Below are positions 43,810 through 52,616 of a stretch of 64,000 nt of DNA, piece by piece. Within the stretch, counting starts at the first letter, position 1; every line of letters starts with the position of its first letter. Source of the DNA: Rhodobacteraceae bacterium Alg238-R152 (lineage in GTDB: Bacteria > Pseudomonadota > Alphaproteobacteria > Rhodobacterales > Rhodobacteraceae); the NCBI GenBank assembly GCA_900537125.1, contig UNRJ01000002.1, positions 186,001 to 250,000 on the forward strand. The letters are read 5' to 3'. Under the pieces are notes generated by a model. The model saw only the letters and a list, made by a program, of their open reading frames with translations, searched no databases and had not been told where the DNA came from. Both the position numbers and the translations under genes were made by a program.

Positions 43810-44543
43810 TCCGCGCGGCATTTCTTGCCGTCACCTTTTCCACCGTCTTTCTTTTCATGGCGGATCCTGCATCTGCGCAGGATCTGTCCCTTCCGATCAC
43901 GGAAGACGGCTCGCTGACGGCGCGCAGCATTCAAATCTTTCTTCTGATCACGGTCCTCAGCCTTGCGCCGGGGATCGCGATTATGGTCACCTGTTTCCCT
44001 TTCATCGTGACGGTGCTCTCAATCCTGCGACAGGCCATCGGCCTGCAACAGTCACCGCCCAATATGATGATGGTCTCATTGGCGATGTTCCTGACATATT
44101 ATGTCATGGAACCGGTGTTCACACAGGCCTGGACAACGGGTGTGGAGCCTTTAATGGCGGAGCTGATCGACATTGAGACCGCCTTTAGGCTGACCACTGA
44201 GCCGTTCCGGCACTTTATGGCAGCACGGTTGGATCCGGACACCTACACACACTTGGCCTCTCTGCGGCCAGATACAGTGGACACCACGCCAGGTCCAGAT
44301 GCGCCTTTATCGGTTCTGGTGCCAAGCTTTATGCTCTCGGAGATTGCCCGCGCCTTTCAGATCGGCTTTCTGATCTTCTTGCCGTTTCTGATCATCGACC
44401 TCGTGGTCGCAGCTGTGCTGATGTCTATGGGTATGATGATGGTCCCGCCCGCCATTGTGTCTTTGCCGTTTAAACTGTCGTTCTTTGTGATCGCAGATGG
44501 TTGGAGCTTGATCGCAGGCAGTCTGGTGCGCAGCTACTTTTAG
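43806..44543 (+). CDS. fliP: Flagellar export protein FliP
   Basis: A 245-residue inner-membrane subunit of the export gate. A cleavable signal peptide (residues 1-24, ending DPASAQD) precedes the membrane segments. The family pattern SPPNMMMVSLAMFLTYYVM and VPSFMLSEIARAFQIGFLIF is clear, as is MMMVPPAIVSLPFKLSFFV. It is the last gene of the fliF operon. Confidence 0.95.
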   Translation: MIRAAFLAVTFSTVFLFMADPASAQDLSLPITEDGSLTARSIQIFLLITVLSLAPGIAIMVTCFPFIVTVLSILRQAIGLQQSPPNMMMVSLAMFLTYYVMEPVFTQAWTTGVEPLMAELIDIETAFRLTTEPFRHFMAARLDPDTYTHLASLRPDTVDTTPGPDAPLSVLVPSFMLSEIARAFQIGFLIFLPFLIIDLVVAAVLMSMGMMMVPPAIVSLPFKLSFFVIADGWSLIAGSLVRSYF

Positions 44544-44548
44544 CGTTT

Positions 44549-44580
44549 CACGCGCCGCTTCCCTTTTGCGGCGGCGCGTG
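44549..44580 (+). terminator. Stem-loop at the end of the fliF-fliP operon
   Basis: A perfect ten-pair stem CACGCGCCGC with its complement (44549-44558 and 44571-44580) and a 12-base loop starts five bases after the fliP stop. No U-run follows, so termination would be partial or rho-assisted. Confidence 0.6.
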
Positions 44581-44632
44581 GCACACATCGGATACCTCAA
44601 TCCGTTAGCGCAACCAGGCGCGGAGATGCCCC

Positions 44633-45586
44633 ATGAATCTGAAAGCGACCTTGCTGGCCTTGTTGGCCTTTGCGATCTATTCGACCCATGACGTGGTGGT
44701 GAAGCACCTTGGCGCGACGTTTTCGCCGTTTCAGATCGTGTTCTTTTCGGCGCTGTTCAGTTTCCCCCTGATCACCTTGATGCTGGTGCGTGACCCCACG
44801 CATGGCAATCTGCGGCCTGTCCATCCTTGGTGGGTTGCTCTGCGCTCTCTGTGCGTGGTGATTTGCCCAACAGCAGCTTTCTACGCCTTCTCTGTGCTGC
44901 CTTTGGCGCAAGTCTATGCGCTGCTGTTCTCCACACCGCTGCTGGTTACGGTCTTGGCCATTCCTGTCCTTGGCGAGAAAGTTGGTATCTGGCGAATGAT
45001 GGCCGTTTTGGTTGGCCTCATGGGAGTCTTGATTGTTGTGCGTCCGGGCACCACAGACCTCAACTTGGGCCATTTTGCAGCTCTCGTGGCAGCAGGCACA
45101 GCCGCCCTGCAATCGGTGATTGTACGTAAGATTGGCCAAGATGAGCGCCGCGTTGTGCTGATGCTCTATCCGTTGTTGATCAGCGTGATGGTGATGTCCG
45201 TCGCAATGGTCTTTGAATATCAACCTGTCGCAGCGCAAGATTTGGCAGGATTCGCCATTGTTGCAGTCTTTGGTTTTATCGCCACCTTGCTCATGGTCTC
45301 TGCTTATACCATCGGCGAAGCGGCTTTGGTCGCGCCCATGCAGTATTCCCAAATCATTTGGGCGGTTTTCTTTGGCATGCTTCTATTTGACGAAACTCCG
45401 GATATGGCCACGCTTCTGGGCGCCGCTGTGATTGTGGCCAGCGGCCTGTTCATTATCGCCCGCGAAGCCACCGGTGGCACCTCTAAACAGACCCCAGTTC
45501 TGCGCACGCGATCCCGTGGTCTTTCCCCAGGCAGCTTCCGTGTGAGCCAAGTTTTGCGCCGACAAGAGCAAGACAAAAAGAGATAA
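44633..45586 (+). CDS. DMT-family (EamA) membrane transporter
   Basis: A 317-residue inner-membrane protein with two EamA repeats and about ten hydrophobic helices. It starts LLALLAFAIYSTHDVVVKHL and the second repeat includes ALVAPMQYSQIIWAVFFG. Such proteins export or import metabolites; the substrate cannot be told. CGGAG lies seven bases before the ATG. It is monocistronic between two stem-loops, at the border between the flagellar cluster and the amino-sugar island. Confidence 0.85.
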   Translation: MNLKATLLALLAFAIYSTHDVVVKHLGATFSPFQIVFFSALFSFPLITLMLVRDPTHGNLRPVHPWWVALRSLCVVICPTAAFYAFSVLPLAQVYALLFSTPLLVTVLAIPVLGEKVGIWRMMAVLVGLMGVLIVVRPGTTDLNLGHFAALVAAGTAALQSVIVRKIGQDERRVVLMLYPLLISVMVMSVAMVFEYQPVAAQDLAGFAIVAVFGFIATLLMVSAYTIGEAALVAPMQYSQIIWAVFFGMLLFDETPDMATLLGAAVIVASGLFIIAREATGGTSKQTPVLRTRSRGLSPGSFRVSQVLRRQEQDKKR

Positions 45587-45622
45587 GACACGCTGGACAC
45601 CTGACACGGACCAGTCAACGGA

Positions 45623-45651
45623 GCGGAATTTTAGGCAATTCCGCCCCTTTT
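45623..45651 (+). terminator. Intrinsic terminator after the DMT transporter gene
   Basis: An eight-pair stem GCGGAATT/AATTCCGC (45623-45630 and 45637-45644) with a six-base loop is followed by CCCTTTT. Confidence 0.75.
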
Positions 45652-45659
45652 CCATCGCG

Positions 45660-47441
45660 TTATCCGGTCCAGGCATCAGCCCCGGGCAGGCCATTGTAAA
45701 CATGCGCCAATCGGATCAAATCATCCGCTGTGACAGATTCCGTCTGCCAGGCTTTGGAACTCACCCCCAACATGCGCGGCATCAACATCGGCCAAAGCTG
45801 ATCATCCTGTGTGGTGAACTCAGACCAAAACGTGCCCTGCACCCCAATGATGCGCTCTGCAAGGTCTGCATCCGGTACTGGCTCCCAGTTGATCGTGTCC
45901 GTAAGCGAGACAAACGCAGCCCAATTGGCCCCCCAATCATCCTTGTCGCTGGTGTGCGCCATGTCGAGATAGATATGCTGAGCCGGGCTCATAACCACGT
46001 CATACCCGTTGCGGGCTGCTTCCAAACCGGGTCCCTGTCCGGTCCAACTGAACAAGATCGCGCCATTGGCGATGCCACCGTTAGATCCTTTGGCCGCTTC
46101 TTCCCACGCACAGGGCCGCTGACCGTTTTCCACGGTTTTTGCGCCCAGCTTCTGCATCATCCACCCTTGCAGATCGTCGGTGGTCTCCAAGCCTTCGCGC
46201 TTCATCAGATCCCGCGCCAATGGGCTGCCCATCCAGGTGCCTTCCGGCAACTCATCACACCCCAGATGCAAGTGCTGGAACGGGAACAAGGCACCCACCT
46301 CGGCCATGATGGCTTCCAGCACATCCCAAGTCCGCGCAATCGCTGGATTTACAGCGTTGCCTTTGTACCCTTGCACACTGACTTCGGCGCCGTTGTCACT
46401 TGGATCCCGCAATTCAGGGAACACATGTGTCAGTGCAATCGCATGTGCAGGCACTTCGATCTCTGGCATCACTTCGATATTGAGCGCCTTGGCGTGGACG
46501 ATGATTTCCCGTGCCGTGTCCTTGGAGTAGCTGCCGCCGGCCTCCACCGCTCCGGAGAACAGGGCGGGCAAAAGATGCCCTTCGCCACACAGCGCAGTTT
46601 TCTGCCAAAGTTCCGGGAAACACTCTATCTCCAGGCGGAAGGACTCATCATCGGCAAAATGCCAATGGAACCGGTTGAATTTCAATAGCGCCATCAGGTC
46701 GAGCAAATCCAGAATGGTCTGTGGATCGTAATAGTGACGGGCAGTGTCCAAATGCTGCCCCCGCCAGGCAAACCGGGGCGCGTCTTTGATCACGCCACAA
46801 GGCAGTGGCCCATGTTGCAGCAAGGTCAGCAAGGTGATCGCACCGTAAAACTCGCCGCCAAAGCCACCTGCACGCAGGATCACACCATCGGGGGACACCT
46901 CCAGCTCATAGGCGTCTTCCGGCAAATCTGCCTGCTCAACGGTGACCTCAGTATCGCCAACAAAAGACCAACCGCGTCGCCCAGCCAAGGCCGCCACATT
47001 TTCAAAAGCAGGGCAGTCACAGACAAACCCAGAGGTTTCCAAAACACCTTCAGAAGCGGCCCAGCTCTGTGGCTGTGGCACCAACGGCAGACCTTCTACC
47101 GGCCCAAGATCAGGCAACACCTGAGGGCGGCACCCGGAATCGGGGATGGGCAATTCGATGGTCTCTTTGCCACACCGCAGATAGGGCCCCAAGGGCAACC
47201 ACGCACGGTTGGCAGGTTTAAAACCTCCGGCATATTGGATCACCAATTCATAAGCGTCACCCGCCACCAGATTTGGCAAGGCTATCTCCGTATAGCTGCC
47301 CAGTGTTTTCATCACTGTTCCACCGGAAACATCCTCAAATGGCCCCATGCCGGAGAAACAAAAAACCGGGGCGGTCAGGGCACGCTCCGGTGTGAAAACA
47401 CATGTAATGGTATCGCCCGTGATACGGCTGTCGTAGTGCAT
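45660..47441 (-). CDS. Beta-N-acetylhexosaminidase, GH20, intracellular
   Basis: A 593-residue glycoside hydrolase that removes terminal GlcNAc or GalNAc by substrate-assisted catalysis. The catalytic pair is D396-E397 in HLGCDELPEGTW. A GH20b-type N-terminal domain precedes the TIM barrel (RGQHLDTARHYYDPQ marks its start). The start at 47441 (MHYDSRITG) lies one base after the regulator stop. No signal peptide is seen, so it should act on imported oligosaccharides in the cytoplasm. It is co-transcribed with the GntR regulator. Confidence 0.9.
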   Translation of the reverse strand: MHYDSRITGDTITCVFTPERALTAPVFCFSGMGPFEDVSGGTVMKTLGSYTEIALPNLVAGDAYELVIQYAGGFKPANRAWLPLGPYLRCGKETIELPIPDSGCRPQVLPDLGPVEGLPLVPQPQSWAASEGVLETSGFVCDCPAFENVAALAGRRGWSFVGDTEVTVEQADLPEDAYELEVSPDGVILRAGGFGGEFYGAITLLTLLQHGPLPCGVIKDAPRFAWRGQHLDTARHYYDPQTILDLLDLMALLKFNRFHWHFADDESFRLEIECFPELWQKTALCGEGHLLPALFSGAVEAGGSYSKDTAREIIVHAKALNIEVMPEIEVPAHAIALTHVFPELRDPSDNGAEVSVQGYKGNAVNPAIARTWDVLEAIMAEVGALFPFQHLHLGCDELPEGTWMGSPLARDLMKREGLETTDDLQGWMMQKLGAKTVENGQRPCAWEEAAKGSNGGIANGAILFSWTGQGPGLEAARNGYDVVMSPAQHIYLDMAHTSDKDDWGANWAAFVSLTDTINWEPVPDADLAERIIGVQGTFWSEFTTQDDQLWPMLMPRMLGVSSKAWQTESVTADDLIRLAHVYNGLPGADAWTG

Positions 47442-47442
47442 G

Positions 47443-48198
47443 TCAGTCCAATCTGAGTTCGGAAACAAAGTCATAAATATCGGAGCGGTAAAGACCGCGA
47501 GTGAGTTCAATCGGACGCCCCGAGCCGAGATACCCTGTGCGTACAATCTGCAAGACCGCACTGCCCTCAGGCAGTTTCATCAAGTCAGCGTCCATGGGTG
47601 AGAGGTTCAGCGCCGTCACTCTCTGAATTGCGCGTGTCGGGGCGCTGTTGCGCTTACGCAATACGGCATAGAGCGAAGTTTCAATCTGCTCAGGGTCGTG
47701 CAGGATATCACGCGGCAAGGAGGAATATTCCAACGCGATGGGCACCCCGCCGGCACTGCGCAACCGATTGATACGGGCAACTTTCTCATGCGCCGCCAAC
47801 CCTAGCGTCACCATTTCGTCCGGATTTGGCGAGAACAAACCACGAGAGAGTACCTCAGAGGTCGCCACCATACCGCGTGCCTGCATGGTCTCGGTGAATG
47901 ACACCAACGAAGAGAGCGACTGCTCCAACCTTGGCGACGCCTCCGCAACAAAAGAGCCAGCACCGCGCCGCTGTTCAATCAGACCTTCGTCTACAAGCTG
48001 GGCGACTGCTTTACGCACGGTGACACGACTGATGTCTGCTTTGTCCGCCAGATCTCGCTCCGGAGGCAGTTGATCTCCCGGTATCAAACGCCCCGTGCGA
48101 ATCTCAGTTGCGATGTGCCGAGACAACTGCTGATACCGCGGCCCGCGGCCCGCGCGATACCAAGTATCCGGATTAAAGATCGTGTCTGCAAAGGTCAT
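47443..48198 (-). CDS. GntR family regulator, HutC/UTRA subfamily (amino-sugar repressor)
   Basis: A 251-residue DNA-binding regulator. The winged HTH at about residues 22-85 includes QLPPERDLADKADISRVTVR, and a UTRA effector domain fills the C-terminal half (ATSEVLSRGLFSP, then GRPIELTRGLYRSDIYDF). NagR/DasR proteins of this subfamily sense GlcNAc- or GlcN-6-phosphate. The start at 48198 is chosen over 48213 because AGGA is six bases upstream and the TGGT/ACCA element occupies 48213-48232. It is divergent from the ABC importer it probably represses. Confidence 0.88.
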   Translation of the reverse strand: MTFADTIFNPDTWYRAGRGPRYQQLSRHIATEIRTGRLIPGDQLPPERDLADKADISRVTVRKAVAQLVDEGLIEQRRGAGSFVAEASPRLEQSLSSLVSFTETMQARGMVATSEVLSRGLFSPNPDEMVTLGLAAHEKVARINRLRSAGGVPIALEYSSLPRDILHDPEQIETSLYAVLRKRNSAPTRAIQRVTALNLSPMDADLMKLPEGSAVLQIVRTGYLGSGRPIELTRGLYRSDIYDFVSELRLD

Positions 48199-48212
48199 TT
48201 GGTTTCCTGACA

Positions 48213-48232
48213 TGGTCTAAAAAATAGTACCA
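48213..48232. promoter_or_regulatory. TGGTCTA-N5-TAGTACCA element, candidate operator
   Basis: The half-site TGGTCTA matches one half of the palindromic TGGTCTAGACCA site used by NagR/DasR-type GntR proteins; the second half TAGTACCA is inverted after five bases. It ends 15 bases before the regulator start, which would allow autorepression. Confidence 0.4.
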
Positions 48233-48270
48233 ATCTACTGAACTTACGCAAGTGTCCTTTCTGCACTATC

Positions 48271-48291
48271 TTATATTCCATTGCAATATAA
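48271..48291. repeat. Inverted repeat TTATATT-N7-AATATAA in the divergent promoter region
   Basis: Perfect seven-base arms (48271-48277 and 48285-48291) sit in the AT-rich middle of the region between the GntR gene and the importer operon. It is a possible operator or promoter element for either direction. Confidence 0.4.
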
Positions 48292-48314
48292 CGATAAATT
48301 TCGCACGTTTCATT

Positions 48315-48331
48315 TTGGTATTATATTGGTA
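48315..48331 (+). promoter_or_regulatory. TTGGTA direct repeat, one helical turn apart
   Basis: TTGGTA occurs at 48315-48320 and 48326-48331 (11-base period), and in the opposite orientation at 48228-48233. These may be further half-sites for the UTRA regulator in front of the importer operon. Confidence 0.35.
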
Positions 48332-48414
48332 GCGTTTTGGACTTTTTGAGGTAACATATTTACAACGCGGTGATTCGCTGACTGATTCGCCGCACGAAAC
48401 CAAGGGGGAAATTG

Positions 48415-49347
48415 ATGGCCGACCTATCCGCACAGGCATCACAACCAGCCGCCAACACCCGCAAACGCGCCATGTCCGAAAACCTTTTCGGCTGGCTCCT
48501 AGTGGCTCCGGCGATGATCTTTATTGCTGTGATTGTTGCCTGGCCACTGACCGAAACAATCCGCTTGTCCTTTATGGATGCTGGATTGGGTGGCGAAGAG
48601 TTTATCGGACTGGAAAACTATCAAGATCTGGCGGACAGCCGCAAGTTTCACCAAACCGTCATTCGTACCTTCTATTGGATGTTCTTGTCCGTGGGCATCA
48701 AGCTGATCATGGGTTTGATTGGCGCGACGCTTTTGAATGCCGCCATCCCCGGTCGCGCCTTGTTCCGGGTTTTGGTTATGCCGCCTTGGGTGATTCCGGT
48801 TGCGATTGGCTGTATCGGCTGGTTGTGGCTCTATAATGGTTACTTTGGTGTCCTATCCGGCGTGATGATGAAATTGGGCATCACCGATGGCCCGTTTGAA
48901 TTCCTCGCTTATAAGTCTTCGGCGTTTTACTCCGCCGTTGTAACCGACGTCTGGGTTGGCACGCCGATGGTGACGCTGTTCTTCCTCGCCGCCATGCAAG
49001 GTGTGTCGCGTGATCTATATGAGGCCGCTTGGGTCGATGGCGCGGGCCGCTGGTATCGCTTCCGCCGCATCACCATTCCACAGATTATGCCGGTGATTGT
49101 CTCTATGGCGCTCTTGTCTGCGATTTTCACCTTCAACAGCTTCGAAATCATCTGGATTTTGACCGAAGGCGGACCACGCAGCGCCACAACCACACTGATC
49201 ATCGACACCTACAAGGTTGCCATTGGGAACTACAAATTTGGCGAAGGCGCCGCACGGGCCGTGGTTATCGTTGTCCTGCTGGCTGTGTTCTCGCTGATCT
49301 ACCTGTTCTTCCTGAACAAAATCAACAAACGCTACGGGGCGAAATGA
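48415..49347 (+). CDS. Sugar ABC transporter permease (MalF-type)
   Basis: A 310-residue inner-membrane permease of the carbohydrate uptake CUT1 family. Six membrane segments are visible from residue 22 onward (LFGWLLVAPAMIFIAVIVAW), with the EAA loop EAAWVDGAGRWYRFRRITIP. The ATG at 48415 has AAGGGGG upstream; the TTG three bases earlier is less likely. It is the first gene of a long run through CutC (59767) and should form the channel with the next gene. Confidence 0.9.
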   Translation: MADLSAQASQPAANTRKRAMSENLFGWLLVAPAMIFIAVIVAWPLTETIRLSFMDAGLGGEEFIGLENYQDLADSRKFHQTVIRTFYWMFLSVGIKLIMGLIGATLLNAAIPGRALFRVLVMPPWVIPVAIGCIGWLWLYNGYFGVLSGVMMKLGITDGPFEFLAYKSSAFYSAVVTDVWVGTPMVTLFFLAAMQGVSRDLYEAAWVDGAGRWYRFRRITIPQIMPVIVSMALLSAIFTFNSFEIIWILTEGGPRSATTTLIIDTYKVAIGNYKFGEGAARAVVIVVLLAVFSLIYLFFLNKINKRYGAK

Positions 49348-49348
49348 T

Positions 49349-50191
49349 ATGATGGATCGCTACACAAAACTGCAACTGGTTGGCATCTATGCCGCGCTTG
49401 CTGTCTTCCTGACCTTCATCCTGCTGCCTTTCTTTGAGATGTTCATGGCCTCCTTGCGCCCTCTGGAGCACCTGTTCCGCAGCCCGTATCAGTTCTGGTC
49501 GGATGACTTCAGCCTGCAGGCTTATAAAGACATGTGGGTGACCGTGCCGCTACTAGGCCGGTACATCTTCAACTCGATCTTCATCGCCACGTCAGTGACA
49601 GTCATTACAATGGTTTTTGTGGTACCTGCCGCATACGCCTATGCCCGCCTTGAGTTCCCGTTCAAAAACATCAGCCTCGGTATCTTCCTCGGTGTGAACA
49701 TGTTCACCGGCGCCGTTCTGTTGATCCCGCTCTACCGCGTGCTGCGCACCATGGGCCTTTTGAATACTTACTGGGCGATGATTGTGCCTGGCGTGGCCTT
49801 CCTGATCCCCACCGGTATCTGGTTGCTGCGGTCCTACCTGGAGAAAATTCCTCGCGAACTGGAAGAAGCGGCTTTTGTGGACGGTGCATCCCGGATGTAC
49901 ACCCTGCGCCGCGTGGTTCTGCCACTGGCCGTGCCCGGCCTTATCGTGGTCAGCGTCGCCGTCTTTATCGGCGCCTACGCCCAGCAATTCCTGTTCGCAA
50001 TTACCTTTAACCAGACACGTGAGCTGCAACCGCTGCCTGCCGGTCTCTTTGAATTCATCGGCTACCAGTCGGTGACTTGGAACGAAATGATGGCCGCGGC
50101 TTTGGTAGGTGTCCTACCGGTCATGCTCATCTTCCTGTTCCTACAAAAATACCTCGTCGCCGGCCTCACGGCAGGCGCGGTGAAAGAATAA
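49349..50191 (+). CDS. Sugar ABC transporter permease (MalG-type)
   Basis: A 280-residue inner-membrane permease, partner of the preceding one. It shows the EAA loop EEAAFVDGASRMYTLRRVVL and the C-terminal NEMMAAALVGVLPVMLIFLF helix typical of MalG. One base separates it from the upstream stop. An in-frame second ATG follows at once (MMDR), so the exact start is one of two adjacent codons. Confidence 0.9.
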   Translation: MMDRYTKLQLVGIYAALAVFLTFILLPFFEMFMASLRPLEHLFRSPYQFWSDDFSLQAYKDMWVTVPLLGRYIFNSIFIATSVTVITMVFVVPAAYAYARLEFPFKNISLGIFLGVNMFTGAVLLIPLYRVLRTMGLLNTYWAMIVPGVAFLIPTGIWLLRSYLEKIPRELEEAAFVDGASRMYTLRRVVLPLAVPGLIVVSVAVFIGAYAQQFLFAITFNQTRELQPLPAGLFEFIGYQSVTWNEMMAAALVGVLPVMLIFLFLQKYLVAGLTAGAVKE

Positions 50192-50214
50192 GTTCAACCA
50201 AGGGAGAGAAGACT

Positions 50215-51420
50215 ATGAAATTTGTGAAACTCACATTGGGCGCAGCCCTGCTGTCCGGGGCCGCAAGCGGCGCACTGGCAGCTGACACAGAGCTGCATTT
50301 CATCATGTGTGGTGGCGAAGTCCGCGAAGCTGATCAGGCCGTTGTTGATCAGTTCGAGAAAGACCACGAAGGTGTGTCCGTGAACCTCGAAGCTGTGCCA
50401 TGGGGCACATGCCAGGACAAATCTTTGACACTGGCCGCTGCGGGTGACCCACCCTCCATCGCTTATATGGGCTCACGCACCCTGCGTCAGCTGGCCAACA
50501 ACGACCTGATCGTTGCGGCAAACATCGACCCAGAAGCGCCATACCAGCCAGGTGTTCTAAACACCGTGACCATCGAGGGCACGCAGTGGGGCTACCCACA
50601 CGCATTCTCCACCAAAGCGCTCTATATCAACTGTGGAATCGTTGAAGAATCCGGTCAGGAATGTGCCGCTCCAGCAACTTGGGACGACATGTACGCAATG
50701 GCCAAAGGCGTTGTGGACAACACCGAAGTGGCTGGCGTTGGCCTGTCGGGCAAAGACTTCGACAACACCATGCACCAGTTCCTGAACTACCTGTACTCCA
50801 ACGGTGGTTCTGTGATCGACGGCGCAACCGGCAAAAACATGCTGGACAGCAAAGAGACCCGCGAAACTCTGGAATTCTACGGCAAGCTCGTAGACGTTGC
50901 TCAGGACGGCCCAACCGCATGGGAACGCAGCCAGCTGCGTGATCTGTTCAACGACGGCAAGATCGCCATGTATGTCACCGGTCCTTGGGGTCACGGTCAG
51001 CACAACGAAGACATCAACCAGATCGTTGCGCCTATCCCTGCTGGTCCTTCCGGTGAAAGCGGCTCCATCCTGATCACCGACTCCATCGTGGTGTTCAAAG
51101 GTTCCGGTCACGAAGATCTGGCCCATGATCTGGCACAGCGCATCACTTCCGGTGACAGCCAGTACGACCTGGACAGCAGCTGGGGTCTGACACCAATCCT
51201 CGACTACACCAAGCTGGGCAAAGAAGATCCGTACTACAACGACGGCATCTGGCCGACCTTCACTGCATCGATCGCTACCGGTGGCCCAGAGCCGCTCGTA
51301 GAAGACTTCAAATCGCTGCAGTCTGTGTTCACCAACATGGTTCAAGGCATCATCCTGCAGGATGACACTGTCGACAACCTGGTGACCATCGCAGCTGAAG
51401 AGCTCGACGACGCCCTCTAA
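50215..51420 (+). CDS. Sugar ABC transporter substrate-binding protein (amino-sugar oligosaccharide)
   Basis: A 401-residue periplasmic binding protein. The signal peptide (residues 1-22, MKFVKLTLGA to ALAADTE) precedes a CUT1-type fold (QFEKDHEGVSVNLEAVPWGT, later IAMYVTGPWGHGQ). AGGGAG stands before the ATG at 50215; the frame open to 50077 lies inside the permease gene. Ligand is inferred from the surrounding hexosaminidase, NagA and AgaS genes as GlcNAc- or GalNAc-containing sugars. A large hairpin follows. Confidence 0.9.
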   Translation: MKFVKLTLGAALLSGAASGALAADTELHFIMCGGEVREADQAVVDQFEKDHEGVSVNLEAVPWGTCQDKSLTLAAAGDPPSIAYMGSRTLRQLANNDLIVAANIDPEAPYQPGVLNTVTIEGTQWGYPHAFSTKALYINCGIVEESGQECAAPATWDDMYAMAKGVVDNTEVAGVGLSGKDFDNTMHQFLNYLYSNGGSVIDGATGKNMLDSKETRETLEFYGKLVDVAQDGPTAWERSQLRDLFNDGKIAMYVTGPWGHGQHNEDINQIVAPIPAGPSGESGSILITDSIVVFKGSGHEDLAHDLAQRITSGDSQYDLDSSWGLTPILDYTKLGKEDPYYNDGIWPTFTASIATGGPEPLVEDFKSLQSVFTNMVQGIILQDDTVDNLVTIAAEELDDAL

Positions 51421-51433
51421 GGGTTCCTCCCTG

Positions 51434-51468
51434 CTCCGGGCGCGCCAAACAAGGCGGCGTGCCCGGAG
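51434..51468 (+). terminator. Intercistronic stem-loop after the sugar-binding-protein gene
   Basis: A 13-pair stem with one G-U pair (CTCCGGGCGCGCC at 51434-51446 with 51456-51468) and a nine-base loop lies 14 bases after the stop. There is no U-run. It probably stabilises the upstream message. Confidence 0.6.
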
Positions 51469-51509
51469 TGCCTCCACTCACGAAACCTCTCAGACAAACG
51501 GACAGACTC

Positions 51510-52607
51510 ATGGCAACGCTCAACCTGAATGCAATCAACAAGTCCTTCGGTTCGGCTAAGGTGTTGCATGACATCAGCCTCGCAATCGAGGACAAAGAAT
51601 TTGTGGTCTTCGTAGGCCCCTCCGGCTGCGGCAAATCCACTTTGCTGCGCATCATTGCCGGCCTCGAAGAATCCACCTCCGGCTCCATCCAGATCGGCGA
51701 CGAAGACGTCAGCAACGCCGCTCCTGTTGATCGCGGCATCTCGATGGTGTTCCAGTCTTACGCGCTTTACCCACACCTAAGCGTCTATGAAAACATCGCT
51801 TTCCCACTGCGCGTTCAAAAGATGCCGAAAGAGGAACTCGAAGAACGCGTTCAACGCGCAGCTGGTATCCTGCAACTCACGGAAAAACTCGACCTGAAAC
51901 CAGGCCAATTGTCCGGTGGTCAGCGTCAGCGTGTGGCCATTGGCCGTTCGATTGTGCGCAACCCAAAGGTCTTCCTGTTTGACGAACCGCTCTCCAACCT
52001 CGACGCCGCCCTTCGCGGGGACATGCGCGTGGAGTTGAGCCAATTGCACAGCCAACTCGACGCCACCATGGTCTACGTGACCCACGATCAGGTCGAAGCC
52101 ATGACCATGGCAGACCGCATTGTGGTGTTGAACGGTGGCAAAGTGGAACAATTTGGCTCCCCAATGGAGCTATACCACCACCCCGCCACCAAATTTGTGG
52201 CTGGCTTCATTGGTCAACCCAACATGAACTTTGTGCCCGCCACCGTACTGGAAACCACTGGCGCACTGACGGTGGAGCTCGACGGTGGACATAAGATGTC
52301 TCTGCCGGTCGACACCGCTGGCGTGCGCAAGGGCGACACTGTCGAGGTGGGTATCCGTCCCGAGCACGTAACTCTTGGCGACGACGGCTTGGACATCACC
52401 GTGAATGTGTTGGAACGTCTAGGCGGCATTTCGATCACCTATGGCACCATCGGCAACGGCACTCGCTTCTGTGCGTCTCTGTCAGGCGATGCCCCAATTC
52501 AGCAAGGCAAGAACATGCGCCTCACAGTTGCGCCAGAAGATTGCCACGTGTTCCAATCCAACGGCAATGTATTGCGCCGTAAATCTGCCCCAGCTTTGGT
52601 GGCTTAA
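51510..52607 (+). CDS. Sugar ABC transporter ATP-binding protein (UgpC/MalK-type)
   Basis: A 365-residue cytoplasmic ATPase. Walker A GPSGCGKST, the signature LSGGQRQR, Walker B FLFDEPLSNLD and the H-loop YVTHDQVEAM appear in order, followed by a TOBE-type regulatory domain. The MATLNLNAINKSF start at 51510 is normal for the family; the frame open to 51459 falls in the hairpin region. It completes the importer. Confidence 0.92.
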   Translation: MATLNLNAINKSFGSAKVLHDISLAIEDKEFVVFVGPSGCGKSTLLRIIAGLEESTSGSIQIGDEDVSNAAPVDRGISMVFQSYALYPHLSVYENIAFPLRVQKMPKEELEERVQRAAGILQLTEKLDLKPGQLSGGQRQRVAIGRSIVRNPKVFLFDEPLSNLDAALRGDMRVELSQLHSQLDATMVYVTHDQVEAMTMADRIVVLNGGKVEQFGSPMELYHHPATKFVAGFIGQPNMNFVPATVLETTGALTVELDGGHKMSLPVDTAGVRKGDTVEVGIRPEHVTLGDDGLDITVNVLERLGGISITYGTIGNGTRFCASLSGDAPIQQGKNMRLTVAPEDCHVFQSNGNVLRRKSAPALVA

Positions 52608-52616
52608 GGATCTCCC

